DNA of 64,000 nucleotides from an uncultured Collinsella sp. (GCA_902464565.1 CABQJV010000008.1:1-64000); one strand, 5' to 3'. Positions 26,025 to 35,683 are shown, numbered from the stretch's first letter. Notes: generated from the sequence alone by a model not told the origin. Numbers and translations are program-made.

Positions 26025-28478
26025 ATGCGCGTTTCTTACGACTGGCTCAAGACCATGATCGATATTCCGGAGGATCCCAAGACCCTTTCGGACGAATATA
26101 TCCGTACCGGTACCGAGGTCGAGGCGATCGACACCGTGGGCGAGTCCTTCGACCACGTGGTGACCGCCAAGGTGCTCACCAAGACCCCGCACCCCGATAG
26201 CGACCACATGTATGTGTGCTCGGTCGACGTGGGTGACAAGAACCTCGACGCCGACGGCAATCCCGCTCCGCTGCAGATCGTCTGCGGCGCGCAGAACTTT
26301 GAGGCCGGCGACCACATCGTCACGGCCATGATCGGCGCAGTTCTGCCCGGCGACGTCAAGATAAAGAAGAGCAAGCTTCGCGGCGTCGTGTCCATGGGCA
26401 TGAACTGCTCCGCGCGCGAGCTCGGCCTGGGCGGCGACCACTCCGGCATCATGATCCTGCCCGAGGATACGCCCTGCGGCATGCCGTTTGCCGAGTACGT
26501 GGGCTCAAGCGACACCGTGCTCGACTGCGAGATCACGCCCAATCGTCCCGACTGCCTGTCCATGATCGGCATGGCCCGCGAGACCGGCGCCATCTTCGAT
26601 CGAGATTTCCACGTTGAGCTGCCCGCCATCAAGGCCGAGACCGGCCGCGCGACCGACGACGAGCTTTCCGTCGAGATTGCCGACGAGGGCCTGTGCGACC
26701 GCTACGTTGCCCGCATCGTGCGCAACGTGAAGGTCGGTCCCTCGCCCGACTGGATGGTCAAGCGCCTCAACGCCCTGGGCGTGCGCCCGCACAACAACAT
26801 CGTCGACATCACCAACTACGTGATGATGCTCACCGGTCAGCCGCTGCACGCCTTTGACCTGGACACCTTTGCCGAGCGCGATGGCCACCGTCGCGTGGTG
26901 GTTCGCGCCGCCCAGCAGGATGAGAAGTTCACGACGCTCGACGGCGAGGAACGCACGCTCGACGCCGGCATGGGCCTCATCACAGACGGCGAACGTCCTG
27001 TGGCGTTGGCCGGTGTTATGGGCGGCATGGATTCCGAGATCGAGGACGACACCGTCGACGTGATGGTCGAGAGTGCCTGCTTCAACGCCGGTCGCACCTC
27101 GCACACCAGCCGTGACCTGTCGCTGATCTCCGACGCCTCCATCCGCTTTGAGCGCCAGGTCGACGAGACCGGCTGCGTGGATGTCGCCAACGTTACCTGC
27201 GCGCTGATCGAGGAGATCGCCGGCGGCGAGGTCGCTCCCGGCTATGTGGACGTGTTCCCCGCGCCCAAGACCATCGACAGCATCAAGCTGCGCCTGGCCC
27301 GCGTGCACGCCATTTGCGGTGCCGACATCGAGCCCGAGTTTATCGAGCGTTCGCTCACCCGCCTGGGCTGCACCGTCGAGCGCGACGGCGAGGACTTTAT
27401 GGTCACGCCGCCGAGCTTCCGTCCTGACCTGCCGCGTGAGATCGACCTGATCGAGGAGGTCCTGCGCCTGTGGGGTATGGGACGTGTGACGGCGACCATT
27501 CCGGCTGCCAAGAACCACATCGGCGGCCTGACCCGCGAGCAGAAGCTCACCCGCAAGGTCGGCGAGATCCTGCGCGCCTGTGGCCTCAACGAGACCACGA
27601 CCTTTGGCTTTGCCGCCCCGGGCGACCTGGAGAAGATCGGTATGTCCACCGAGGGCCGCGGTTACCCCGTGGTGCTCATGAACCCGCTGGTGGCCGAGCA
27701 GACCGAGATGCGCCGCTCGCTGCTGCCGGGCCTGCTGCAATCCGTGGCCTATAACGAGGCCCACGGCACGCCCAACGTGCATCTGTACGAGGTCGGCAGC
27801 CTGTTCCACGGTCGCGAGAACGCCAGCCTGCCCAAGGAGACCAAGTCCGTGGCGGGCGTGCTCTCGGGCCAGTGGAGTGAGCGGTCTTGGAACATGAAGT
27901 ACCGCAAGCTGCGCTTCTTCTTTGGCAAGGGCATTGTCGAGGAGCTGCTTGCCCAGCTGCGCATCGAGAAGGTTCGCTTCCGTCCCGTCGAGGGCGAGGG
28001 CTACGCTTTCTTGCAGCCGGGTCGTGCGGCCGAGGTTCTGTCCGGCGGCACCGTGCTGGGCTGGGTCGGCGAGATTCACCCCGAGGCGCGCGAGGCGATG
28101 GGCATTGACGAGGTCGTCGTTGCCTTTGAGCTCGACCTGGACAAGCTGATCAAGGGTGCCCGCAACCAGGAGAACTACCGTGAGTTCTCGCAGTACCCGG
28201 CCGTTGAACACGACCTTGCTATCGTGGTCGACAACACTGTGACCTGCGAGGATCTCGAGCGTCGTATTACGAGTGCCGGCGGCAAGCTGCTCGAGGGCGT
28301 GCGTCTGTTCGACGTCTACCGCGATCCCATCCGTATCGGTGCGGGCAAGAAGTCCATGGCCTTTGCGCTTACGTATCGCTCCGACGACCACACGCTCACC
28401 AGCGAAGAGGTCGAAAAGGCGCACCAGAAGATCGTCACCAAGGTGTGCAAGGGCGTAAACGGCGAGGTCCGCGGCTAG
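26025..28478 (+). CDS. pheT: Phenylalanyl-tRNA synthetase beta subunit
   Basis: The 817-aa beta subunit carries the tRNA-binding and editing functions. In order: an EMAP-like tRNA-binding domain (about residues 40-150; VVTAKVLTKTPHPDSDHM, LQIVCGAQNF), the B3/B4 editing module (about 210-380; YVMMLTGQPLHAFD), B5 (about 410-480; LRLWGMGRV at its end), a catalytic-like core (about 490-690), and the C-terminal ferredoxin-fold anticodon-binding domain (about 720-815; REFSQYPAVEHDLAIVVD). Complete and in frame. TAGGAG lies 6-11 nt before the ATG. Confidence 0.97.
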   Translation: MRVSYDWLKTMIDIPEDPKTLSDEYIRTGTEVEAIDTVGESFDHVVTAKVLTKTPHPDSDHMYVCSVDVGDKNLDADGNPAPLQIVCGAQNFEAGDHIVTAMIGAVLPGDVKIKKSKLRGVVSMGMNCSARELGLGGDHSGIMILPEDTPCGMPFAEYVGSSDTVLDCEITPNRPDCLSMIGMARETGAIFDRDFHVELPAIKAETGRATDDELSVEIADEGLCDRYVARIVRNVKVGPSPDWMVKRLNALGVRPHNNIVDITNYVMMLTGQPLHAFDLDTFAERDGHRRVVVRAAQQDEKFTTLDGEERTLDAGMGLITDGERPVALAGVMGGMDSEIEDDTVDVMVESACFNAGRTSHTSRDLSLISDASIRFERQVDETGCVDVANVTCALIEEIAGGEVAPGYVDVFPAPKTIDSIKLRLARVHAICGADIEPEFIERSLTRLGCTVERDGEDFMVTPPSFRPDLPREIDLIEEVLRLWGMGRVTATIPAAKNHIGGLTREQKLTRKVGEILRACGLNETTTFGFAAPGDLEKIGMSTEGRGYPVVLMNPLVAEQTEMRRSLLPGLLQSVAYNEAHGTPNVHLYEVGSLFHGRENASLPKETKSVAGVLSGQWSERSWNMKYRKLRFFFGKGIVEELLAQLRIEKVRFRPVEGEGYAFLQPGRAAEVLSGGTVLGWVGEIHPEAREAMGIDEVVVAFELDLDKLIKGARNQENYREFSQYPAVEHDLAIVVDNTVTCEDLERRITSAGGKLLEGVRLFDVYRDPIRIGAGKKSMAFALTYRSDDHTLTSEEVEKAHQKIVTKVCKGVNGEVRG

Positions 28479-28600
28479 GTCCTGCGCTGGGGTATGGGTC
28501 AGCGGTGGCTGCTGCCGAATCCTACGTGACTGCTATGCCCGGTATAAGGCGCTGCTGAGCCTGCATATATGACACGCGCATTACATAACGGCGTGCTGCT

Positions 28601-28629
28601 TTGTCGGCAGTGCGCCGTTTTGCTATGAT
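28601..28629 (+). promoter_or_regulatory. Promoter of the nickel ECF transporter operon
   Basis: TTGTCG (28601-28606) and TATGAT (28624-28629) are separated by 17 nt. The NikR-like operator begins 11 nt after the -10 box, over the expected start point. Confidence 0.7.
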
Positions 28630-28639
28630 AGCCCGCGGC

Positions 28640-28667
28640 GTGTTACGAATATGACAATACGTAACAC
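28640..28667. promoter_or_regulatory. NikR-type operator
   Basis: A perfect dyad GTGTTAC-N14-GTAACAC, matching the site type reported for NikR in several lineages outside enterobacteria. Its place just downstream of the -10 box fits repression by nickel-loaded NikR. The nikR gene itself is not in the window. Confidence 0.8.
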
Positions 28668-28724
28668 TGGAAAGGTGATTCAAGCGGCGTTGCAATTCCG
28701 TGCGCCGATAACCGGGAGGCGTAC

Positions 28725-29810
28725 ATGCACATTCCAGATAATTATCTGTCCCCGCAGACCGATGCCGTCATGGCAGTGGCGATGGTGCCCGTTTGGATCC
28801 ACTGCATCAAGAAAGTGCGCGCCACGCTCGATCGCGAGCACATGGCTTTCCTGGGCATCTGCGCCGCGTTCTCCTTCCTGCTTATGATGTTCAATGTGCC
28901 GCTGCCCGGCGGCACCACAGGCCACGCCGTCGGCGGCGCGCTCATCGCGCTGCTGCTGGGCCCCGAGGCCGCGGCTATCGCTGTCTCGGTCGCGCTGGCG
29001 CTGCAGGCGCTGCTATTTGGCGATGGCGGCATCCTGTCCTTTGGCGCCAACTGCTTTAACATGGCCTTCGTGCTGCCGTTTGCCGCTGCTATCGTGTTCC
29101 GTGCACTCAACAGCCGTTTGCACGACAAGAGCTGGGGCACCTCGGTTTCGGCCATCGTAAGCGGCTGGATCGGCCTGTGCCTGGCGGCCCTGTGCGCGGC
29201 AATCGAGTTTGGTATTCAGCCGATGCTCTTTACCAACGCTTCGGGCGCACCGCTGTACTGCCCCTTCCCGCTGTCCGTGGCTATTCCGGCCATGTTGATC
29301 CCGCATATGCTGGTTGCCGGCGTGGTCGAGGGCGTAGCGACGGCCGCCATCTACGGCTTTATCAAGAAGACGGCGCCGAGCATTATCGTCGGGCCCGAGG
29401 CCGTCGATGGTCAGCTTGCTGCCGAGGGCGCTGCTGCCAAGAAGACCTCGCTGGTCCCCACGCTCATCCTGGTCGCCGTGCTTGTCGTGGCCACGCCGCT
29501 GGGCCTGCTGGCCACGGGTGACGCTTGGGGCGAGTGGGACGCCGAGGGCGCCGCGACCGCCGTTCAGGAGGCTGGCGACGACAGCCTGCAGGCTTCGGTC
29601 GGCCTCGATGCCCCGACCTTTGCCGATGCCCTGCCCACGGGCGATTATCTGCAGGCCTATTCCGAGGAGCAGGGCCTTGGCTTTGCCGGCCAAGCCGCGA
29701 TGTATATTCTTTCGGGCGTGATTGGCGTGGCGGTGCTTACCATCGTATTCCGCCTGGTCTCGCTGACGGTCAAGGAAAGCGGTGCTCATGGCAATAGCCG
29801 AGCTGCCTAG
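28725..29810 (+). CDS. cbiM: ECF transporter substrate-binding subunit NikM/CbiM fused to an NikN-like domain
   Basis: The S component for Ni2+ (or Co2+) uptake. The 361-aa protein begins MHIPDNYLSP; the N-terminal Met-His is part of the metal site in this family. Several membrane helices follow with the hallmark NVPLPGGTTGHAVGGALIA and FGANCFNMAF. After about residue 240 a further helix, an extracytoplasmic WGEWDAEGA segment and a last helix resemble the PDGLE/CbiN module, so M and N are fused. The NikR-like operator argues for nickel. It overlaps cbiQ by 23 nt. Confidence 0.92.
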   Translation: MHIPDNYLSPQTDAVMAVAMVPVWIHCIKKVRATLDREHMAFLGICAAFSFLLMMFNVPLPGGTTGHAVGGALIALLLGPEAAAIAVSVALALQALLFGDGGILSFGANCFNMAFVLPFAAAIVFRALNSRLHDKSWGTSVSAIVSGWIGLCLAALCAAIEFGIQPMLFTNASGAPLYCPFPLSVAIPAMLIPHMLVAGVVEGVATAAIYGFIKKTAPSIIVGPEAVDGQLAAEGAAAKKTSLVPTLILVAVLVVATPLGLLATGDAWGEWDAEGAATAVQEAGDDSLQASVGLDAPTFADALPTGDYLQAYSEEQGLGFAGQAAMYILSGVIGVAVLTIVFRLVSLTVKESGAHGNSRAA

Positions 29811-30624
29811 CTGGCTTGCGGCCGAGGAGCGATACGAGCCCGCGAGGGCTCGGCATCGTGTGATGCAAAAGAATGTCCTGCACCTGGCGAGCCTGCTTGA
29901 GCGGGTTCGCCTGGGTGGAGGCGCGCACGAGGGCGGGTCGATGGTCGACCGCGCCCTTTCTTGCGTTTCGGCTCCGGTGCGCCTGGTGGGGATGTTCGTT
30001 TGCGTCCTGTGCGTGTGTCTGACGCAGAGTCCGCTGTACCTCATGTTGATGGCGGCTATCGCGCTGGTGCTCGTTGCCGTGCGCCCCGTACGCGGGCTGC
30101 GGGCAACCTTTGTGCCGGCGTTGGCTGCCGCGGGGTTTGCCGTGGTTCTGGCGCTTCCTGCCCTGCTACTGGGTGCTTCTGCCACGGGCGCCATGCTCAA
30201 GATTGCACTCAAGACCTTCATTAATGTGTCGCTGGTGCTGGGCGTTTCGTGGACCCTCACGTGGAGCCGAATGTCGGCGGCGCTTAAGATGCTGCATCTA
30301 CCCGACGAAGTAATCTTTACGTTTGATATGGCGCTCAAGCACATCGAGGTGCTGGGTCGCACGGCGCACGATCTGTGTGAATCGGTCATGCTGCGCAGCG
30401 GGGGTCGTGCGTCTGCGGGTTTTTCGCGCACCGACTCGCTGGCGGGTATCATGGGCATGACCTTTATCAAGGCGATGGAATGCAGCCGCGCGATGGACGA
30501 GGCTATGCTGTGCCGCGGCTTTGCCGGTACGTATCCGGCGCCCGCGCGCGCCGGGTTTAGCTGGCGCGATGCGGTCTATGCGGCCGGCGTGGCGCTGCTG
30601 GCAGTGTTGTGCGCCGTGCTGTAG
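29788..30624 (+). CDS. cbiQ: ECF transporter T component CbiQ/NikQ
   Basis: A 278-aa membrane-embedded coupling subunit linking the ATPase to the S component. Four to six hydrophobic segments lie between residues about 60 and 180 and at the C-terminus. The coupling-helix region is recognisable in VLGVSWTLTWSRMSAALKML and in the second conserved Ala-Arg-Gly-like stretch (AMDEAMLCRGFAGTY). The ATG at 29788 lies inside the end of cbiM with GGAAAG upstream, indicating translational coupling. Confidence 0.9.
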   Translation: MAIAELPSWLAAEERYEPARARHRVMQKNVLHLASLLERVRLGGGAHEGGSMVDRALSCVSAPVRLVGMFVCVLCVCLTQSPLYLMLMAAIALVLVAVRPVRGLRATFVPALAAAGFAVVLALPALLLGASATGAMLKIALKTFINVSLVLGVSWTLTWSRMSAALKMLHLPDEVIFTFDMALKHIEVLGRTAHDLCESVMLRSGGRASAGFSRTDSLAGIMGMTFIKAMECSRAMDEAMLCRGFAGTYPAPARAGFSWRDAVYAAGVALLAVLCAVL

Positions 30625-30668
30625 TGCGGGCGGCCGAGCCGTCGATGTGAGTAGGGAAGGGCGACGTT

Positions 30669-31439
30669 TTGACGATCGATATGAAGAGTGCGGCGGGCAC
30701 GAACGGTGCGGGCGGCGCCGAGGTCGCGCCGCTCATCGAGCTACGCGACGTGGTGTTCTCCTATGCGGGGCATACGGTTGTCGATGGTGTGTCGCTGCAG
30801 GTCGATCGTGGTGAACTCGTTGCCCTGCTCGGTCCCAACGGCTGCGGTAAGACGACGATTATGCGCCTTATCAACGGCCTTGAACTCGCGGACGCAGGGT
30901 CATACCTGTTTGACGGGCACGTGATCGATGCGGCGTTTCTAAAGGATTCCGCGGCCGCTCAGCGTTTTCATCAGCGCGTTGGCTTTGTGTTCCAGAATGC
31001 CGACGCCCAGCTGTTCTGCGCTACGGTGGGCGAGGAAGTTGCTTTTGGTCCCGCGCAGATGGGGCTGCCGGCAGATGAGCTCGAGCGCCGTGTGCGCGAT
31101 GCCATGGGGCTGTTCCAGGTTGCCGACCTTGCCGACGCCTCTCCCTATCAGCTCTCGGGCGGGCAAAAGAAGCGCGTTGCGCTGGCTGCGGTGGTGTCGA
31201 TGAACCCGGATATCTTGGTCCTCGACGAGCCTACTAACGGACTTGACGAGGACTCTTGCGACATCGTGGTCAACTATCTACTGGCCTATGTTGCTGCCGG
31301 TAAGACGGTCTTGATGAGCACGCACCATCAGGATTTGGTACGACGCCTGGGTGCCCGCGCCATCTATATCGACCGATATCACCACGTGGTCGAGGCACCC
31401 GTGGCATCGTATGGAACCGAGAGCGGCGCTGCGGAATAG
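30669..31439 (+). CDS. cbiO: ECF transporter ATP-binding protein CbiO/NikO
   Basis: The ATPase of the nickel ECF transporter. 256 aa with Walker A GPNGCGKTT, Q-loop GFVFQNADAQLF, signature LSGGQKKR, Walker B ILVLDEPTNGLD and H-loop MSTHHQD. Start codon TTG at 30669 is preferred because AGGGAAGGG ends 7 nt upstream; the in-frame ATG at 30681 lies too far away. The M-Q-O order completes the nickel operon. No terminator is obvious after it. Confidence 0.93.
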   Translation: MTIDMKSAAGTNGAGGAEVAPLIELRDVVFSYAGHTVVDGVSLQVDRGELVALLGPNGCGKTTIMRLINGLELADAGSYLFDGHVIDAAFLKDSAAAQRFHQRVGFVFQNADAQLFCATVGEEVAFGPAQMGLPADELERRVRDAMGLFQVADLADASPYQLSGGQKKRVALAAVVSMNPDILVLDEPTNGLDEDSCDIVVNYLLAYVAAGKTVLMSTHHQDLVRRLGARAIYIDRYHHVVEAPVASYGTESGAAE

Positions 31440-31518
31440 TTGCTGCGTAGAGCGTGCGTAGCCGCCCGCGTGGCTTTGCCGTGATGGTATAGTTATCCAG
31501 GTTTTTATGGGGGTGGCT

Positions 31519-32367
31519 ATGCCAAGCTGGAACATTCATATCGCTCAAACGGAGCGTTTGCTGGAGCGCACCGGTGCGCTTGCCAATAGCGTGCGCGACC
31601 GCAATGCCTTTTTGTTTGGCTGCGTGGTTCCGGATATTTTCGTGGGCTATATGGTCCCTGGCATCGCCGATCCCATCCCGTACCGCATCACGCATTTTGC
31701 CAAGCCTGAGCCTATCCCTAAGCCGCGTGAGCATGAGTTTTGGGACACCTATGTGGCGCCGCTGCTCAAAGGGGCGCTTGTTGGTGCGCCAGCTGCCGCG
31801 ACCTCGATTGCCGAGGAGCGCGAACGACTCAATCGGGTGCATTATCCCCAACGCTACAAGGACGCCGAGCCGGTTGCCGGTCCCGGTGCTAGCGAGCTTT
31901 CGCTCGCGCCCGAGGACGTGGCGCAGTCGCTGCTCGATCTGACGCTGGGCGTTTGGTCTCACCTTGTGGCCGATACCGTGTGGAATACTCGCGTGAACCA
32001 GTACCTGGAGGCGCACGGCGGCAGGCCGTGCGAGGAATTCCGCATTAAAAAGCAAGGCGACTTTGACTGGTTTGGTAAGACGCTCGGCATTGTTTCGATT
32101 CCGCGTGCGACCGATCGCCTGTATACCGCTGCGACGCGTTTTGGGCAGTATCCCATCCATAAAGAGTATGTGCTCAAGACCATCGGCGTCATGCACGAGA
32201 TTGTACGCGAAAACCCCGGCGAGTCCGATCATCCGCCGTATCGCCTGCTAACCGAGGAGTTTTTCGATACAACGTTTACCGAGGTCATCGAGCTAACCGA
32301 GGCGGGATTTGCGGCTCGCGTCGAATCGTCCGATATGCCTGCGCTTCCCCTGATTGCTAGCTGCTAG
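31519..32367 (+). CDS. Zinc-dependent phospholipase C-like protein
   Basis: A 282-aa protein resembling the Zn_dep_PLPC family. Visible marks are the N-terminal PSWNIHIAQTERLLERT, FLFGCVVPDI (conserved P-D-I), and LGVWSHLVADTVWN with the metal-binding H-x3-D pattern. No signal peptide is evident, so a cytosolic hydrolase or lipid-related role is likely; substrate unknown. ATG at 31507 and 31519 are both in frame; the family start (M-P-S-W) supports 31519. Its TAG stop overlaps the stop codon of the convergent next gene (CTAG). Confidence 0.7.
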   Translation: MPSWNIHIAQTERLLERTGALANSVRDRNAFLFGCVVPDIFVGYMVPGIADPIPYRITHFAKPEPIPKPREHEFWDTYVAPLLKGALVGAPAAATSIAEERERLNRVHYPQRYKDAEPVAGPGASELSLAPEDVAQSLLDLTLGVWSHLVADTVWNTRVNQYLEAHGGRPCEEFRIKKQGDFDWFGKTLGIVSIPRATDRLYTAATRFGQYPIHKEYVLKTIGVMHEIVRENPGESDHPPYRLLTEEFFDTTFTEVIELTEAGFAARVESSDMPALPLIASC

Positions 32368-33437
32368 CTGGCCAGCTTAACGGTGAACAGTTCATCCCAA
32401 TTGACCAACAGCTCCCGTCGCAGGGCATCTTCGGCGGTGCGTTCCTGACTGGTCTTTGGGATGTAGGGGAGCCCCGCCTTTTTATGGATGAGCTCGGCTA
32501 TGTGGTCGAAGCTCTTCTTCTCCTTGATCTGGTCATAGGTAATTTGGATGACGTCGTAGCCTATGCTTGTGAGCGCGGTGGCGCGCTCGGCATCGGAGAG
32601 GCTCGCGGCTTCGCTGTCGTGGGCAGAGCGGCCTTGGCATTCCAGAATGACGCCCATGCTGTCGGTGGCGCTTTCGACGAGGATATCGGCGTAGCAGCAG
32701 GTTTTGTCATACAGCGAACGTGCGGCTTCACTGAGCGGGATGCGCGCGTTGTTGGCGATCTCGATGCCCTGGCCGCCCTCGTCGCGGGGGAGCGAGATAA
32801 GCATGGAGGTCTGTACTTCGAAGGGCGAGGCGGCCTGCCCCGTCATGTGCTCGGCCGCCCAGCGCAGTTGTTTGACGCCGCGCAGGCCTGCGGCTTGCTT
32901 GGCGAACGCGGCGATATCCGTTGCGGTAAGAAGCGGCGTGCGCTTCCACAAGTTGGTGTCATTGCCCTTGGTGTCATTGACTCGCTCCCAGCCGCAGTTG
33001 GGCGGAATGAACTTAAGCGAAATAGCTTCATCGAGTTGTTGTTGCGTTCGCTCGCAGGGCTTAAACACTGCAAAGGAGCCGCACATCTCGTAGCAAGCCA
33101 TGAGTAACTGGTTGCGTGAAACCTGCGTAGCAAGGTTGAGCAGCGTGAACTCCGGTGACGTGACATCAAACCCATGTTCAGTCTGCCTAAACGACCCCGG
33201 AGGTGGTTCTTGGGTCAGGAGGTGCGATTTAAACAGGCTTCGCGACCCGGATTGTGCCCGAGTGAATACAAGCCTGTGAAGTGGTGCGTGAAGCAGGTCT
33301 TTTACAACTGCATGACTTCCGAGGCCACAACATCTGCGATCCATATTGCCAAGGCTAATGGCGGGGTAAAGGCCTAATACCTGCGGCGGGATGCGGTAGT
33401 AGTTAAAGGCGGATTGCCCACAAAGCGTCAGGTCCAT
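32364..33437 (-). CDS. PD-(D/E)XK nuclease-fold protein (DUF559/AbiEi-like)
   Basis: A 357-aa protein of unknown role. The N-terminal half resembles AbiEi-type regulator proteins (SPEFTLLNLATQVSRNQLLM). The C-terminal half has SPFEVQTSMLISLPRDEGGQG, then CYADILVES and GVILECQGRSAH, a Glu...Asp...ExQ arrangement typical of PD-(D/E)XK or Vsr-like folds. It shares this design, though little direct sequence, with the protein at 6811-7773. AGGAGGG precedes the ATG. No toxin or methylase partner is next to it. Confidence 0.6.
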   Translation of the reverse strand: MDLTLCGQSAFNYYRIPPQVLGLYPAISLGNMDRRCCGLGSHAVVKDLLHAPLHRLVFTRAQSGSRSLFKSHLLTQEPPPGSFRQTEHGFDVTSPEFTLLNLATQVSRNQLLMACYEMCGSFAVFKPCERTQQQLDEAISLKFIPPNCGWERVNDTKGNDTNLWKRTPLLTATDIAAFAKQAAGLRGVKQLRWAAEHMTGQAASPFEVQTSMLISLPRDEGGQGIEIANNARIPLSEAARSLYDKTCCYADILVESATDSMGVILECQGRSAHDSEAASLSDAERATALTSIGYDVIQITYDQIKEKKSFDHIAELIHKKAGLPYIPKTSQERTAEDALRRELLVNWDELFTVKLAS

Positions 33438-33490
33438 AATGCCCTCCTGGCCGAAATCATCTCTTTGAAGCGAGTGATGCCAGCGTCAAT

Positions 33491-33615
33491 CCGGAAGTAT
33501 GCGGCAAAATCTGAACCCTATGAGCGGACCTGGCTTTTGAGGCTAGTTTATCAGGCATTTTGTTGCGAAAAAACAGGGTGTGCTCGGAGGTTCCAGAATT
33601 TTCCGCATACTTCCG
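33491..33615. repeat. 27-nt inverted repeat element
   Basis: Arms 33491-33517 (begins CCGGAAGTATGCGG) and 33589-33615 (ends CCGCATACTTCCG) are complementary apart from about four positions, around a 71-nt centre. It lies in the 427-nt gap between the nuclease-like and pyk genes, which otherwise contains only the pyk terminator. Confidence 0.7.
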
Positions 33616-33798
33616 AAAACCAGGTCGATTTGGTTCTTGCTAAAACGATTTATCAGCCCTGTGTGAGGTGTGGGTTTGCCACCGGGCGAACACTTTTAGC
33701 GCTTGAGGCTTTATTTTTTGGGCCTCGGAGGGCGGATTTCGCGCTTTTGGTAATGAAATGGGTGCGTGCCATGCCGTGCGGTAGGCATCGGTGCACAG

Positions 33799-33837
33799 AA
33801 AAGGGGCCCGGAAGGCAATGCCTTCCGGGCCCCTTTG
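33799..33837 (-). terminator. Terminator of pyk
   Basis: A 16-bp GC-rich stem (AAAGGGGCCCGGAAGG with its complement) flanked by A/T runs on both sides, so potentially bidirectional. Confidence 0.85.
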
Positions 33838-33864
33838 CAATGCAAATTTGCTTGCAAGTACGAT

Positions 33865-35325
33865 TTAGCGCACCTGAGCGACGTAAGCGACGTTGGTCGA
33901 GGAGACCTTATCCTCGAGCTGGACGCTCATGCGGGGATCGCCGGCGGTAGCGACGGTCAGATCGCCGGCCTCGACGTAGCCGAGCTCCTTAGCGGTCTCG
34001 ATCGCCTTGACGATCGTGCCGTTGACGGTGCCCTGGGTAATCTCGGCCTGGTGCGGGATAACGCCCCAGTACATAATCATCTGCTGGACGGCCCACTCGT
34101 GGCGGGAGAACGCGCAGATCGGCATGTTGGGACGGAAGTGCGAAATCAGGCGAGCGGTACGACCGGTGGTCGTCGGCACGGTGATGCACTTGGCGCCAAC
34201 GGTGGTGGCCATGTTCACAGCGGACATACCCACAACGTTGTTAACAACGCGGGTGCCATGAGCGTCGGCCGGAACCTCGAGCGGAGCGTGGGCCGGGAGG
34301 TACTTCTCGGTCTCGAGAGCAATGCTGGCCTGCATCTTGACGGCCTCGACCGGGTACTTACCGGCAGCGGACTCGCCAGAGAGCATAACGGCGTCGGTGC
34401 CGTCGTAAATGGCGTTAGCAACGTCGGCAACCTCGGCGCGCGTCGGGCGCGGGTTCTGCTGCATGGAGTCGAGCATCTGCGTAGCGGTGATAACGGGCTT
34501 GTAGGCCGCGTTGCACTTAGCGATGATCTCCTTCTGGATGTGCGGAACGAGCTCGGGCTTGATCTCGATGCCCAGGTCGCCACGGGCGACCATGATGCCG
34601 TCGGAAGCCTCGAGGATCTCGTCGAAGTTCTCGACGCCCAGGGCGCATTCGATCTTCGGGAAGATCGTCACGTGCTCGCCGCCGTTCTCGCGGCAAAGCT
34701 CGCGGATGCCGCGGACGGACTCGCCGTCACGGATGAAGGAAGCGGCGATGTAGTCGATGTTCTCGGTCAGGCCAAAGAGGATGTCCTGACGATCGCGCTC
34801 GGTGATGGCGGGCAGCGAGATGTTGACGTTGGGCATGTTGACGCCCTTGCGCTCGCCGATCAGGCCGTCATTCTTGACGACGCAGGTCATGTCCTGGCCG
34901 CTGACGGACTCGACCTCAAGGGCAACCAGGCCGTCATCGATCAGGATGAGGGAGCCCTTCTCGACCTCGGAGGGCAGAGCCAGGTAGTCGAGGGAGATGT
35001 GCTCAGCGGTGCCGTGGAAATCCTCGGTCGTGGGCTGAGCAGTAACGACGATCTTGTCGCCGGTCTTGACGGCAACCTTCTTGCCGTCGACCAGAAGGCC
35101 GGTGCGGACCTCGGGGCCCTTGGTGTCGAGCAGGATGCCGACGGGCATACCGAGCTCCTTGGAAATACGACGGACGCGCTCGATGCGACCGTGGTGCTCG
35201 TCGTAGGATCCGTGCGAGAAGTTAAAACGGGCGACGTTCATGCCCGCCTTGATCATCTCGCGGATGGTCTCGTCGCTATCGCAGGCGGGACCCATGGTGC
35301 ATACAATCTTGGTGCGCTTGTACAT
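33865..35325 (-). CDS. pyk: Pyruvate kinase
   Basis: Last step of glycolysis: phosphoenolpyruvate plus ADP gives pyruvate plus ATP. The 486-aa protein has the N-terminal KIVCTMGPACDS, the substrate loop ARFNFSHGSYDEH, the K+/Mg2+ site MVARGDLGIE, the signature IFPKIECALGVENFDEIL, and a complete C-terminal regulatory domain ending VAYVAQVR. Length is standard and no PEP-utiliser extension is present. GGAGGT precedes the ATG. Confidence 0.97.
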   Translation of the reverse strand: MYKRTKIVCTMGPACDSDETIREMIKAGMNVARFNFSHGSYDEHHGRIERVRRISKELGMPVGILLDTKGPEVRTGLLVDGKKVAVKTGDKIVVTAQPTTEDFHGTAEHISLDYLALPSEVEKGSLILIDDGLVALEVESVSGQDMTCVVKNDGLIGERKGVNMPNVNISLPAITERDRQDILFGLTENIDYIAASFIRDGESVRGIRELCRENGGEHVTIFPKIECALGVENFDEILEASDGIMVARGDLGIEIKPELVPHIQKEIIAKCNAAYKPVITATQMLDSMQQNPRPTRAEVADVANAIYDGTDAVMLSGESAAGKYPVEAVKMQASIALETEKYLPAHAPLEVPADAHGTRVVNNVVGMSAVNMATTVGAKCITVPTTTGRTARLISHFRPNMPICAFSRHEWAVQQMIMYWGVIPHQAEITQGTVNGTIVKAIETAKELGYVEAGDLTVATAGDPRMSVQLEDKVSSTNVAYVAQVR

Positions 35326-35618
35326 TCAGACCTCCATCTGACATCGTCTTGCGCTGATAGATAAACCATAAGAAATAAAACTGAGATGATTATAACGAAA
35401 TGCCGACCGAATACCCCAAAAAATCGACCGTATGCCGAATTAGAAGTTCATTTTTTGCGAATAAACGGTATATGCAAAAACTTTACCAACCGTTCTAACC
35501 GCTGCTATCTGGGCGATATTTCAGTTTGATGATGCACCGAAGAAAAAACGTTTTATCAATGTCGAACATCATACGGTCTGCATCGTTGCACTCGAGCCGT
35601 GTTTCCAATTGGAATGTT

Positions 35619-35648
35619 TTGGCTAGACGCGCCGCTTTGGGGTACCAT
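35619..35648 (+). promoter_or_regulatory. Putative promoter of the Ca2+-ATPase gene
   Basis: TTGGCT and TACCAT separated by 18 nt. This would give a 5' leader of about 112 nt. The rest of the 441-nt gap (35326-35618) is AT-richer and shows no recognised feature. Confidence 0.45.
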
Positions 35649-35683
35649 AGCTCCACTATCAACTGCCGCTCAGCACGGCAGCC

